Shown here: positions 32,962 through 41,147 of the stretch, piece after piece | How the letters are laid out: every line of letters begins with the position of its first letter | How positions within the stretch are numbered: position 1 is the first letter of the stretch | Assembly: GCA_910585645.1 (NCBI GenBank) | Contig: CAJUFP010000012.1 | Span: 1 to 64,000, forward strand | DNA: 64,000 bases | Origin: an uncultured Hungatella sp. | GTDB lineage: Bacteria; Bacillota; Clostridia; Lachnospirales; Lachnospiraceae | Direction of reading: 5' to 3' | Notes under the pieces: model-generated | What the model was told of the DNA's origin: nothing | Databases searched by the model: none | The model's input: the letters and a program-made list of their open reading frames with translations, nothing else | Made by a program: the position numbers and the translations under genes

Positions 32962-34809
32962 TCACCTGACTTTTACCGTCCTTTTCACATGAACCACAAA
33001 CACCGCGCCGCCGATAATCAGCAATATCACCAGAACCACCGCCACAATGCCGTAAACATTCACCTTGTATTTCAACGTAAACTGCCTGCTGCTCACATTG
33101 CCGGCCCCGTCCGCGACCGAAAGCTTGTAGGACCCGGGAGAATTAACCACGTAGCCCGAAAATCCCTCCTGCACCTTTCCGTCCTTCTCCAGGGTGATGG
33201 TGGCAATGTCGTCGGACAAATACTGAATATCCGCCCGTCCCCCCTTAACCGTCACCACAATCTCCGGCGGCAGAGTATCCTTTTCCAGAACCACCTCCAC
33301 CCCCTCGCCGGATTCCCCGGTCAGGGCAATCTCATACCGGCCGTCCACGTCCATAGGCAGATACCGGGAAGAAGTCAGTTCCATCTCGTCCCCGTTAAAC
33401 GCGGCCCCGGTAATCTCCATCCCTGCGGGAGCCAGATACCACTCCAAATCCCCAACCGCCGAGGCAATGACAAAAGACCACATCTGTCCGTCCACGTCCA
33501 GCCGGTAATTCCCCGGCTGGGTAATGCTGTCCCCCGGCGTGTACTCCACAGGAACGTCATCGCAGTACAACCGCGCCGGCTCCCCGTCGGACACGGAAAA
33601 CTCCACCGCCCCGGGCCCCATAAAGCCCTCGGGAATATTGCTCACCAATTTCCTGCCGTTTCCAAAAGTCACCTCATACTTCCTGGACCCGCTGTCGTAA
33701 ACCTGGGTGCGGGGCCCGTAAAGGCTCTGCCACCCCGAAGCGCCATCCCCACCGCCGGACCCTTCCGGTCCCGCCAAACCGCCGGGGTTCTCTCCCCCTT
33801 GGCCGGTCCCGTCTCCTGGGCCGCCGTTTTCACCGTTTCCATTTCCGTCTGCGCCCAGACCGTCAGCCCTCTCGCCCTCCGGGCCGCTGCCTGTGCCGTC
33901 GCCGTCCTGGCCGTTACCGCTCAAACCTGTCCCGTCGCCGTTCTCGCCGTCTCCGCTCAAACCCGTCCCGTCGCCGTTCTCGCCGTTACCGCCCAAACCC
34001 GTCCCGTCGCCGGATGCGCCCTGACCGCTGCCCCCTGGGCCGCTTCCATTTCCGCCGCTGCCGTCAAAGAGACCGGATCCCAAGCTTCCCATCCCCGGAA
34101 TCCCCGAAGAACCGCTCTGCCCCGACTCCTGGGCGGCTAAACTGGACCAGTCCACCTGGTAGCCCAGCCCCGAGCCGTCCTGGCCCGGCCCCAGACCTTC
34201 CCCGTCCTCCTGGGGCGGCTTTTCCTGGATGCGGAACCGGAAAATAGCCCGGTACTCCTCCTGCTCCGAAAAAGGCAGGCCAGGGTCCTCAATGGCCGTC
34301 AATTTCGCCACGTAAGTTCCGTACCCGCTGACCGCCTTCCCCGGGGTGTAGTCGATAAACGCCCCGTCCTTCTCCATGGTCACAAACATGTTCTGGGGAA
34401 TATCCAAAATCACGCTCTTGTCCGTAATCCCCCCGTTGGCCACATTGGTATAGAAAAAGAACCGGTCCTCCATAGACTCCTCGTAAACCTTGTAAGCCTC
34501 ATGGTACTTCTCTTTCAGCGCCACCTCGGTCACCGACGGAACCCCCAGGGCCAAATCCTCCTCCCCGTCCTCCTCCTGGACCTGGGCCTTAGCCCCCGGC
34601 CCCGTGTAATCATCCTGACTCTTGGAGGTCTGAGGGGACAAAGGGGACAGCAAACTCCCGCTGCTCTGGCTTCGGTCTGCATTGCCGCTCCAGTCATACA
34701 AAGAATCCGATACGTAAACCTCCCCCCGGGCTTTCACGCCCCAGGCCGGAATCTGAACCCAGGCCGCCAGGGCCAGGGCCCCCATGGCCATTTTCCACTT
34801 AACCTGCAT
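32962..34809 (-). CDS. Membrane-anchored Ig-like surface protein with Gly-rich repeat linker
   Basis: A 615-residue protein starting MQVKWKMAMGALAL at 34809 (GAAGGAGAGG upstream), overlapping the virD4 stop by 11 nt. A signal peptide ends near AWGVKARG. The first ~200 residues include beta-rich domain one (NVANGGITDKSVILDIPQN; YGTYVAKLTAIEDP). Next comes a long glycine/aspartate-rich linker with units like GDGTGLSGDGENGDGTG (about residues 215-340). Further beta domains follow (LVSNIPEGFMGPGAVEFSV; DTLPPEIVVTV; NSPGSYKLSVADGAGNVSS), then one C-terminal helix (YGIVAVVLVILLIIGGAVFVV) and a basic tail. It is the sister of the protein at 23675-24976. A role as a surface stalk, adhesin or T4SS scaffold is inferred from location. 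Confidence 0.75.
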   Translation of the reverse strand: MQVKWKMAMGALALAAWVQIPAWGVKARGEVYVSDSLYDWSGNADRSQSSGSLLSPLSPQTSKSQDDYTGPGAKAQVQEEDGEEDLALGVPSVTEVALKEKYHEAYKVYEESMEDRFFFYTNVANGGITDKSVILDIPQNMFVTMEKDGAFIDYTPGKAVSGYGTYVAKLTAIEDPGLPFSEQEEYRAIFRFRIQEKPPQEDGEGLGPGQDGSGLGYQVDWSSLAAQESGQSGSSGIPGMGSLGSGLFDGSGGNGSGPGGSGQGASGDGTGLGGNGENGDGTGLSGDGENGDGTGLSGNGQDGDGTGSGPEGERADGLGADGNGNGENGGPGDGTGQGGENPGGLAGPEGSGGGDGASGWQSLYGPRTQVYDSGSRKYEVTFGNGRKLVSNIPEGFMGPGAVEFSVSDGEPARLYCDDVPVEYTPGDSITQPGNYRLDVDGQMWSFVIASAVGDLEWYLAPAGMEITGAAFNGDEMELTSSRYLPMDVDGRYEIALTGESGEGVEVVLEKDTLPPEIVVTVKGGRADIQYLSDDIATITLEKDGKVQEGFSGYVVNSPGSYKLSVADGAGNVSSRQFTLKYKVNVYGIVAVVLVILLIIGGAVFVVHVKRTVKVR

Positions 34810-36811
34810 CCCGGTCCTCTCCTTCGTCCTCTTCTTCCTCCAGAGCTGCCACAATATAATTGCGCTCCTCCAGGTCATAATACACCTCATCCCCAAAAAA
34901 CGCGTTCATCCGCACCTCCGTCAAATCCATGGCCCCCATCTGGTAAAGAGGGCACTTGTAGCTGGGCGTAAACTTGGTCTTTAACGGGTAATTTCCAAAA
35001 GTCACGATAATGGCATTGCCTGTGTCCGTCTTGTTGTTCAGCTTCTGCAGCTCCGACGGGTAGATAAGCGGCCGGGTCTGCAACTGGCTGGACACGTTAA
35101 TATTGCCCTGCTTATCCCCCATAGAAGAGGAAATGCTGGAGGTGGACACGGTCATATTGCCGCACAGCTTGGAAAACTCCTCGCAGGTCTCAATATCATT
35201 GGACCCGATAAACATCTTCATGCCGCAGTTGCTCTTGATGATGTTGGACACCTTATCCCCGTACACATTGTCAAGCTGGGCATAGGACTGCACCACCATG
35301 TTAAACCAGATCTTCCTGGAACGGCCAACGGTAATCATCTTGTCAAACTTATCGATCTTAGGCATATTTCCAAACTCATCCAAAATAAAATACACGTTCC
35401 TGGGCAGGCTTAAATCCTCCCTGGACGAAGCCACCTTGATCAGGGCCTTGTAAATACACAAGATAAACACCGCCGCCAGGGCATGCCTGGTATCCTTCTC
35501 ATCCGGTATCTTTAAAAACAGCGCCGTAGGCTCCATGGCAAACTGAACCGGGTCAATGTCCGTGGCCGAAGTCAGGGAACAAAGCCCCTCGTCATTAAAC
35601 ATGGACAATTTATCAAAGGCAATGGACATGTAGCTGGCCATGGTAGACTCCGCCGCGGACAGCACCTGCTTGGACAGGCCCACAGCCTTGGACACCGGAG
35701 ACCGCCCCTTAAAGAAATTCCTCAGGGCCTCATAATCATTATCCGAATTGCCGATGGCCTTATTAATATTGTAGAAACAAAACCGCTCCTTGGTCATCTC
35801 CAGCTCCGGAAATTCGCTGTCCTCCATCATGGCAAGGCACACCGCCATAATCAGGGACCTGGCCCCCTTCTCCCACACCGGGTCGTCCTGGGACTCCACG
35901 GGACAGATAACGCTGATCAAGTCATTTAAATCCTCATAAACCTCGTCATAAATCTTCTGCCTGGTAATCTTTATGTACGTCAAAAGCTCCCGCCGCACGG
36001 CGTAAGCCTTCCCTTCAAACTCATACCACTCCTCCCCGTAGCTGTCAGGAGGATTTATAAGCTCCAGGCCGCTGTCCGCGGCAGAATCGGTGCGCTTGTA
36101 AATCTCATTGCCCGTATTCAGGTAAAGCTGATACCGGTCGTACAGCTCCGCCAGAGGATTCCACCGAAAAGAGCTGTAAGGGTCCCTCAAATCCAGAACC
36201 ATCACCTTGTAGCCCCGCTCCTTTAAAAGGCCGCTGTGAAGCTGAAACAGCTCCCCCTTAGGGTCTGTGCAGATCATGGAAGAGCCGGCCCCGGACCGGG
36301 CCAGAATCTGAATCATGGGGTTGATAAACGTGGTGGTCTTGCCGCTTCCCGTGGCGCCGATCACCAGGCCGTGCATGGGAGAAGCCAGGTTCACGTCCAG
36401 CTCTTTTCGCTTCTTGTTGAAACAAGCATATACGGGAATTCCATCCTTAGACGACTCAGAAAGTTTCGTGAATTTATGAGGTGCAAAATTTGAGTCCCGC
36501 TCCTTCTCCGTCATAAAACGGGAATTTTCCAGATTGCTCTCAAAATTCTCCGCCTTAGACTGCATCAGCTTTTTGGACTTTGCCGTAGAAGGCCTGGCAA
36601 ATAACAAAAACACCAAAAACAAAAGAACCGTAAGCACGGCGCCGTACAGATAAGTCATGCCGTCCAAAAGCAGGCCGAAATCCAGCACGTTCCCCTCATA
36701 GATGCCAAGAAGGGACGGCACCAGCCTTGCGATGAGCACATTGGCCCCAAAGCCCAGCAAAACCGTGCCAAACACAAACCCCAAAGCCCCCAGGCCAATC
36801 TTTTTTATCAT
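34799..36811 (-). CDS. virD4: VirD4/TraG-family T4SS coupling ATPase
   Basis: A 670-residue protein starting MIKKIGLGALGF at 36811 behind GAAGGGAGG, with ATGA overlap of the CPBP gene. Two N-terminal membrane helices (LGALGFVFGTVLLGFGANVLI; YGAVLTVLLFLVFLLFA) are followed by the TraG/VirD4 ATPase: Walker A VIGATGSGKTTTFINP, DPKGELFQLHSG, MVLDLRDP, and Walker B VYFILDEFGNMPKIDKFDKM. VSNIIKSNCGMKMFIGSNDIETCEEFS is present in pieces. Coupling proteins pick substrates, DNA-relaxase complexes or effector proteins, and feed them to the VirB channel. No relaxase or DNA-processing gene was found in the window, so protein cargo (the kinase-like array) deserves consideration. Confidence 0.95.
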   Translation of the reverse strand: MIKKIGLGALGFVFGTVLLGFGANVLIARLVPSLLGIYEGNVLDFGLLLDGMTYLYGAVLTVLLFLVFLLFARPSTAKSKKLMQSKAENFESNLENSRFMTEKERDSNFAPHKFTKLSESSKDGIPVYACFNKKRKELDVNLASPMHGLVIGATGSGKTTTFINPMIQILARSGAGSSMICTDPKGELFQLHSGLLKERGYKVMVLDLRDPYSSFRWNPLAELYDRYQLYLNTGNEIYKRTDSAADSGLELINPPDSYGEEWYEFEGKAYAVRRELLTYIKITRQKIYDEVYEDLNDLISVICPVESQDDPVWEKGARSLIMAVCLAMMEDSEFPELEMTKERFCFYNINKAIGNSDNDYEALRNFFKGRSPVSKAVGLSKQVLSAAESTMASYMSIAFDKLSMFNDEGLCSLTSATDIDPVQFAMEPTALFLKIPDEKDTRHALAAVFILCIYKALIKVASSREDLSLPRNVYFILDEFGNMPKIDKFDKMITVGRSRKIWFNMVVQSYAQLDNVYGDKVSNIIKSNCGMKMFIGSNDIETCEEFSKLCGNMTVSTSSISSSMGDKQGNINVSSQLQTRPLIYPSELQKLNNKTDTGNAIIVTFGNYPLKTKFTPSYKCPLYQMGAMDLTEVRMNAFFGDEVYYDLEERNYIVAALEEEEDEGEDRDAG

Positions 36812-37671
36812 ATGATTTCCTCCCTTCTGTACCGGCCAAGGGCCAGCACTGCCAAGAAAAGCATAACCCCTCCCAGAAGGGCAATGCGAAAACCGCTTCC
36901 GAATACAGCCTCTCTCCACGCCCCGCGGCTGTTGATAAACTGAACCGGGATAACACTTGCGTTAAAGCCCACATGCAGCGCGATGGAATAGGCGATATTA
37001 TCCTCCCGTATACACACCCATGCCAGCAAAAGCCCCATGAAACAGGCGTAAACCATCCACAAAAGCGACACATGGCACAAAGCGAATACCACCGCGCAAA
37101 TCCAGACTGCCTGCTTCTGGGTAAACCACCGTAAAAGCCGCCCCAGCATATACCCCCGAAACACCACTTCCTCCGCCACCGGAGCCAGAACCACGGTGGA
37201 TATCATGGCTAACCCTATATCCGTCCCGTTTCTCAGCCCGTCAGAAGAACTGTGGTAAGAATCCATAAGCCCCCTGGGAAAAGGCACAACCGTGATCACC
37301 GATGAGAAAAACACCGCAAATCCCAGGCCCGCGGCCCCCAAAAGCGCCGCCCGCTTTAAGGAAAGCCCCCGATACTCCAGTACACACTCCTCCCACAGGC
37401 TGCTCCCCCGTTTTCTGCTTCTTTTATGGAGCATATACATGGTCAGCACAATGCCCAGGGTATAGTAAAAATTGCCGCTGTCTCCTATGACCGCCTCCGC
37501 GCTCCGCCCTCCAAAGAGAACCATCCCCACGCTCATCAAAAGCGCCGGCAGACACAGATACAGCGCCACAGGCCGAAGGCTCTGCACCATGATCTGCCCG
37601 CCTTTCCACAGCTTCTGCTCAAAAGAAAGTTCCCCTATGGATGGCTTTCTGTTTATCTGGTCAGCTTTCAA
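36808..37671 (-). CDS. CPBP-family intramembrane metalloprotease (CAAX/Abi type)
   Basis: A 287-residue membrane protein with about eight hydrophobic segments. It shows the three CPBP motifs: EEVVFRG (Glu-Glu-x3-Arg), FALCHVSLLW (Phe-x3-His) and HVGFNAS (His-x3-Asn). Members cleave near prenyl-like or membrane-embedded sites, or act in immunity and maturation of secreted peptides. The TTG start at 37671 overlaps the STAS gene, and an ATG at 37590 behind AAAGGCGGG is an alternative. It lies between the partner-switching genes and virD4 with coupled stop/start overlaps. It might process the T4SS pilin or surface proteins, which is inference. Confidence 0.85.
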   Translation of the reverse strand: MKADQINRKPSIGELSFEQKLWKGGQIMVQSLRPVALYLCLPALLMSVGMVLFGGRSAEAVIGDSGNFYYTLGIVLTMYMLHKRSRKRGSSLWEECVLEYRGLSLKRAALLGAAGLGFAVFFSSVITVVPFPRGLMDSYHSSSDGLRNGTDIGLAMISTVVLAPVAEEVVFRGYMLGRLLRWFTQKQAVWICAVVFALCHVSLLWMVYACFMGLLLAWVCIREDNIAYSIALHVGFNASVIPVQFINSRGAWREAVFGSGFRIALLGGVMLFLAVLALGRYRREEII

Positions 37672-37936
37672 TCGTCAGCACCCCTGCGAAACCGGTCACC
37701 TCAAAGATCTCCAGGATACAGGGCTTTACATGGGTCAATACCATGGAACCTCCGGTCTTGTTGATCTTTTTCTGGGCGGACACAAATGCCCGAAGCCCCA
37801 CGGAGGATATGTAATTGGTCTCATCCATATCGATCACCAGCTCCTGCTCCCCGGATGCCAGAAGCTCCTTCAGCCTCGCGTCCAGCTTCGGAGCCGTGGC
37901 CGCGTCAATCTTTTTGTCTGTTTTGATCTCTGTCAT
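37661..37936 (-). CDS. STAS-domain anti-anti-sigma factor (RsbV/SpoIIAA-like)
   Basis: A 91-residue single STAS domain. The sequence has DAATAPKLDARLKELLASG, ELVIDMDETNYISSVGLRAF with the phosphorylatable serine in the SSVG turn, then VLTHVKPCILEIFEVTGF. Such proteins are phosphorylated by an RsbW-type kinase and dephosphorylated by SpoIIE/RsbU-type PP2C phosphatases. The unphosphorylated form captures the kinase and frees its other partner. It overlaps the DUF1292-like gene by ATGA and lies one gene from the RsbW-like gene. The phosphatase at 8314-9486 is a natural partner. No sigma factor is encoded in the window. Confidence 0.92.
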   Translation of the reverse strand: MTEIKTDKKIDAATAPKLDARLKELLASGEQELVIDMDETNYISSVGLRAFVSAQKKINKTGGSMVLTHVKPCILEIFEVTGFAGVLTIES

Positions 37937-38343
37937 GATTCTTTCTCACTTTCTGTTTTTTGTACTGCGGACATATCCGGCCCGCCATCCCTTGCGAACA
38001 GCTCCATAAATCTCTCTGTTACCCGCTCCTGCTCCTCTTCCTCCTGGATGCTTACCAGTTCGATGCCGTCATCCTCCCCCGGCTCCAGCCCCATAAGCTG
38101 GACCTGGCTTTGAGGAAGTTCCAGAGCGATATACTCCTTATCACCCTCCAAAAACACTCCTATGACTCTGCACTCCATCTGGGTCTGTTCATCCACGGTC
38201 AGCGTAAGCGTTACCGTCCGGCCGCCTTCAAGGTCCTTAGGCGTCTCCCACTCCTCAACCTGCTCCCAGGGGGGATCTCCCTCCTCCGGGTCCGCCCCAA
38301 ACACCTGGTTTTCCAAAAGATCCAGATCATAGAACGTTCTCAT
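37933..38343 (-). CDS. DUF1292-like small acidic protein
   Basis: A 136-residue protein starting MRTFYDLDLLENQ at 38343, directly behind GGGAGGTGC. The centre (VTLTLTVDEQTQMECRVIG followed by VFLEGDKEYIALE) and the acidic end (EEEEQERVTERFMELF) match the pattern of DUF1292 (YrzB-like) proteins, for which no function is firmly known. It lies between rsbW-like and STAS genes, an unusual place. It may be a regulator or adaptor of the partner-switching module. The family call is from pattern memory. Confidence 0.7.
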   Translation of the reverse strand: MRTFYDLDLLENQVFGADPEEGDPPWEQVEEWETPKDLEGGRTVTLTLTVDEQTQMECRVIGVFLEGDKEYIALELPQSQVQLMGLEPGEDDGIELVSIQEEEEQERVTERFMELFARDGGPDMSAVQKTESEKES

Positions 38344-38417
38344 AAGCACCTCCCGCCAGACATTTTTCTGACTATCCGGCCAAACCGCGGACTCCCCGGC
38401 CATACGGCCCGATCCTC

Positions 38418-38849
38418 TTACCCGCCAACCGGGGCAAATACCTTGCTCACCGTAGTCACATTCCGCCCCTGCTCATACCGGTACTCCGCCCGGTCCATAA
38501 ACTTTTTGGTCATATAGATCCCAAGGCCTCCCACAGGCCGCTCCTCAATGGGCTTTGTCAAATCCGGGTCCTTCCTGGCAAACGGGTCATAGGGAGCGCC
38601 CTCATCCTGAAAGCAGAAAACCGCCTCCCTCACAGGCTCCTCCAGATCCCGAATCTCCCACTGAAGCCACACCTGCCCCCCGCTGCCGCCGTAGGCGTAG
38701 GAGGCGATATTGGTAAACAGCTCCTCCACGGAGATCTCTATCAGCCGCTTTTCATCCTCCCCGCACCCGGCCTTCATCAAAGCCTCCTCAACCTCTGCCA
38801 TGACCTTATCCAGGTACTCCATGGAGGCCGGCACTGTCATTGTCCCCAT
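38418..38849 (-). CDS. RsbW/SpoIIAB-like anti-sigma serine kinase
   Basis: A GHKL-type ATP-binding protein of about 143 residues. The start is one of two adjacent ATGs (38852, 38849) behind GAGGAGGGG. It has the N-box EISVEELFTNIASYAY, FQDEGAPYDPF in the G1 position, and GGLGIYMTKKFMD in the G2 position. These are the features of HATPase_c_2 anti-sigma kinases, which phosphorylate a STAS partner and sequester a sigma factor or another target. It is the first gene of the leftward cluster, just behind a sigma-A promoter. Absence of a nearby sigma gene means that the output is either encoded elsewhere or is a non-sigma target, for instance a T4SS component. Confidence 0.9.
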   Translation of the reverse strand: MGTMTVPASMEYLDKVMAEVEEALMKAGCGEDEKRLIEISVEELFTNIASYAYGGSGGQVWLQWEIRDLEEPVREAVFCFQDEGAPYDPFARKDPDLTKPIEERPVGGLGIYMTKKFMDRAEYRYEQGRNVTTVSKVFAPVGG

Positions 38850-38873
38850 CATACCCCTCCTCACATTTGTTCC

Positions 38874-38902
38874 ATCATACAATTCCCGTCTGGTTCTTTC
38901 AA
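38874..38902 (-). promoter_or_regulatory. Sigma-A promoter of the leftward T4SS/signalling cluster
   Basis: On the minus strand TTGAAA (38902-38897), a 17-base spacer and TATGAT (38879-38874) precede the RsbW-like gene by about 25 bases. Spacing and hexamers are near-consensus. It is the only obvious promoter for the long leftward gene series. Confidence 0.75.
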
Positions 38903-38942
38903 CCTACTTAGCACCAATTGACGTTTTATCGCACGAACTGTT

Positions 38943-38971
38943 TTACAACCCTTTTGCGGGTTTGCTATAAT
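38943..38971 (+). promoter_or_regulatory. Sigma-A promoter (extended -10) of the LytTR two-component genes
   Basis: TTACAA (38943-38948), 17-base spacer, TATAAT (38966-38971) preceded by TGC, which gives an extended -10. It faces away from the promoter at 38874-38902. The two start about 90 bases apart, so a regulator bound between them could control both directions. Confidence 0.8.
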
Positions 38972-39057
38972 GGACATAGAAACATGAGCAGCTTTATTGC
39001 CGCCTGACATTTTGGGTATATTACACAAAAAACAGATTGATCTAAGGAGAATCTTTG

Positions 39058-39807
39058 ATGAATCTTGCGCTAGTTGACGACATGGAATATGATCTGCGAA
39101 ATCTGCAGAATCTGATCATAGAATACTTTTCGAACCGTGATACAAAGTTTCGCGTCTCCCTGTTTTCCAGCGGAGAGCAGTTTATAGACGCCTTCGGCCC
39201 TCAGACCTTTGACGTCATTTTCCTGGACAATCTCTTAGGCGGCATAAACGGCATGGACGTAGCCCGCCGCGTCCGGACCATGGACATGGATGTGCCCATT
39301 GTGTTTATCACCACAGAGGAAAGTTACGCCCTGGAAGGCTATGAAGTTCAGGCTATGGATTACATCCTGAAACCCGTGAAAAAAGAACGTCTCTACAAGG
39401 TCATGGACCGGCTGAACAAAACTGCCGGTCCCAGAAACGTCATCGAGATCAAGGAAAACCGCATGACCCGGCAGCTGTATCTGGACGACATTCTTTACGT
39501 CCGCTCCAGCGGCCATTTTCTGGAGATACAGACCTCCACGGGCAGCTTAAAGCCCTACATGACCATGGAATATTTCCAGTCCCTGTTAAGAGACCTGGGG
39601 GAATACGGGGACGCGGCTCTGGGACTGCGGTTCCAGAACTGCTGCCGCGGCTATGTGGTATGCCTGGACCACGTCCGCTCTCTGGACGCCTCTGATTTTC
39701 TCATGTCCGACGGCAGCAGGATCCCCATAAGCCGCCCCAGGTACAAAGAGATGCAGACCGCTTACGCCAACTACCTGTTCCGCCACACCCGGGATATTGC
39801 CGAATGA
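39058..39807 (+). CDS. LytTR-family response regulator (AgrA-like)
   Basis: A 249-residue protein. The receiver domain runs from MNLALVDDMEYDL with acidic pair DD and phospho-acceptor Asp in VIFLDNLLGG (about residue 60), then FITTEESYAL and the Lys in YILKPVKKE. The LytTR DNA-binding domain covers about 130-240 (IEIKENRMTRQLYLDDILYV, RFQNCCRGYVVCLDHV, PISRPRYKEM). Such regulators bind direct repeats with 9-bp half sites upstream of surface and secretion genes. The ATG at 39058 follows AAGGAGAATC; an adjacent TTG is less likely. It is transcribed divergently from the secretion cluster and couples to the histidine kinase downstream. Confidence 0.93.
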   Translation: MNLALVDDMEYDLRNLQNLIIEYFSNRDTKFRVSLFSSGEQFIDAFGPQTFDVIFLDNLLGGINGMDVARRVRTMDMDVPIVFITTEESYALEGYEVQAMDYILKPVKKERLYKVMDRLNKTAGPRNVIEIKENRMTRQLYLDDILYVRSSGHFLEIQTSTGSLKPYMTMEYFQSLLRDLGEYGDAALGLRFQNCCRGYVVCLDHVRSLDASDFLMSDGSRIPISRPRYKEMQTAYANYLFRHTRDIAE

Positions 39808-39821
39808 AAGGAGATGTGTCC

Positions 39822-41147
39822 ATGTTTACCCCTGCCAGTCTGCTGGCTGCTTCCAGCTACCTGATCGAACTGCTTCCCTACCATCTTCTTGCCTACTATC
39901 CCTTTCAGGACCGCCTCCGCTACCCCGCCTGGTTTGTGACTCTTCTGGTGGGACTGAACATGACAGCCGAATTTCTGGTGTGCTGTTACTGCTACTTTCT
40001 GGGAAAAGACATTCGGACCTGGGACCTTTTCATGGCAGTCATCTCCCTGTGCATTTACCTTTGGTGCGTCAATGCCGAGATCTCCAAACTGCTTTTTATC
40101 TACATTCTGGTGGTGGATTATGTGATGATCGCCCGGGGCACCGCCATCTTTCTGGACATCCGGTTTTTCAGCCAGCCCGGAACTATCTACCGCTTCCTTG
40201 GCGCGCCCGGGGACACTATGGTCCGCGTCATTCCCGTGGTCATAACCGCCCCCTTTATGCTTAAGTTTCTGACCATCACCAAAGAGCGGGTTCTTCACAG
40301 CCACGCGCCTCAGCTGTGGCGCACCATCTGGCTCATCCCCGGCCTTACCTCCTTCACCATCCTGGCTCTGACCTGGAACATCAATGTTGCCAGCGTGGCA
40401 ACCCTGGCAACCCTTCTGGCCCGCCTAAGCCTTCTCATCATGATCTTTGTGATCTACTATGTGCTCGTAACTTCCCTGGAGTCCCTTCGGCTCCAGGGCG
40501 AGGCGGAGGAGCGGGCCCGGAACCAGGAACAGCTGCTGATCTTTCAGAGGATGCAGTATTCCCGGCTCCAGAAGCAGATCGAAAACACCCGCCAGGCCCG
40601 CCACGACCTGCGCCAGCACCTGAATCTCATACAGGCCTACTTAGACAGCGGTGATGAGCAGATCCTGAAAGAGTACCTGACCAAATACGGCCAGAAGCTT
40701 TCGTCCCTGACCCCAAGGACCTATTGCAGCAATTACGCCGTGGACGCCGTGGTCCGTCATTACGCTGAGATGGCCCATGAGAACCATATCCGCTTTGATT
40801 CCTGCATCCAACTCCCTGCCAGACTGTGGGTGGACGAGCCGGATATCTGTATCCTGTTCGGCAATCTTCTGGAAAATGCCCTGGAGGCCTGTCTTCTGAT
40901 GCCGGAAGGATCCCCCTTTATCCGCATCCACGCCAGGGTGGCCGGGGAGCGGGCCATCTCCATCACCGTAGACAACTCCAGCAGACAGGCGCCGTCCACA
41001 AAGGACGGAAGCCTCCTCTCCTCCAAACACGGCGGAACCGGAACCGGAACCGTGTCCATAAAAAATATCGCGGGCCAGTACCACGGGATCGCGGACTTCA
41101 AATACGAGGGCGGGGTGTTTTACGCTTCGGTGTTTTTGAATCCGTAG
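39822..41147 (+). CDS. AgrC-like sensor histidine kinase (GHKL)
   Basis: A 441-residue protein from the ATG at 39822 behind AAAGGAGATG. An ATG at 39804, overlapping the regulator's stop, is a weaker choice. Six or so N-terminal membrane helices (about 1-215) form the sensor. A coiled coil leads to the H-box QARHDLRQHLNLIQ. The ATPase has ENALEAC (N-box) and GGTGTGTVSIKNIAGQYHG (G-box), as in HPK10/AgrC kinases that commonly sense peptides. No agrB/agrD-like genes are visible in the window. The last 50 bases overlap tail to tail with the opposite-strand gene. Confidence 0.92.
   Translation: MFTPASLLAASSYLIELLPYHLLAYYPFQDRLRYPAWFVTLLVGLNMTAEFLVCCYCYFLGKDIRTWDLFMAVISLCIYLWCVNAEISKLLFIYILVVDYVMIARGTAIFLDIRFFSQPGTIYRFLGAPGDTMVRVIPVVITAPFMLKFLTITKERVLHSHAPQLWRTIWLIPGLTSFTILALTWNINVASVATLATLLARLSLLIMIFVIYYVLVTSLESLRLQGEAEERARNQEQLLIFQRMQYSRLQKQIENTRQARHDLRQHLNLIQAYLDSGDEQILKEYLTKYGQKLSSLTPRTYCSNYAVDAVVRHYAEMAHENHIRFDSCIQLPARLWVDEPDICILFGNLLENALEACLLMPEGSPFIRIHARVAGERAISITVDNSSRQAPSTKDGSLLSSKHGGTGTGTVSIKNIAGQYHGIADFKYEGGVFYASVFLNP

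Noticed and set aside
115..38849. A complete conjugative element (ICE)
   Set aside because: No relaxase, integrase, excisionase or flanking direct repeats were found in the window. This stays open because the element could extend to the left of position 1.
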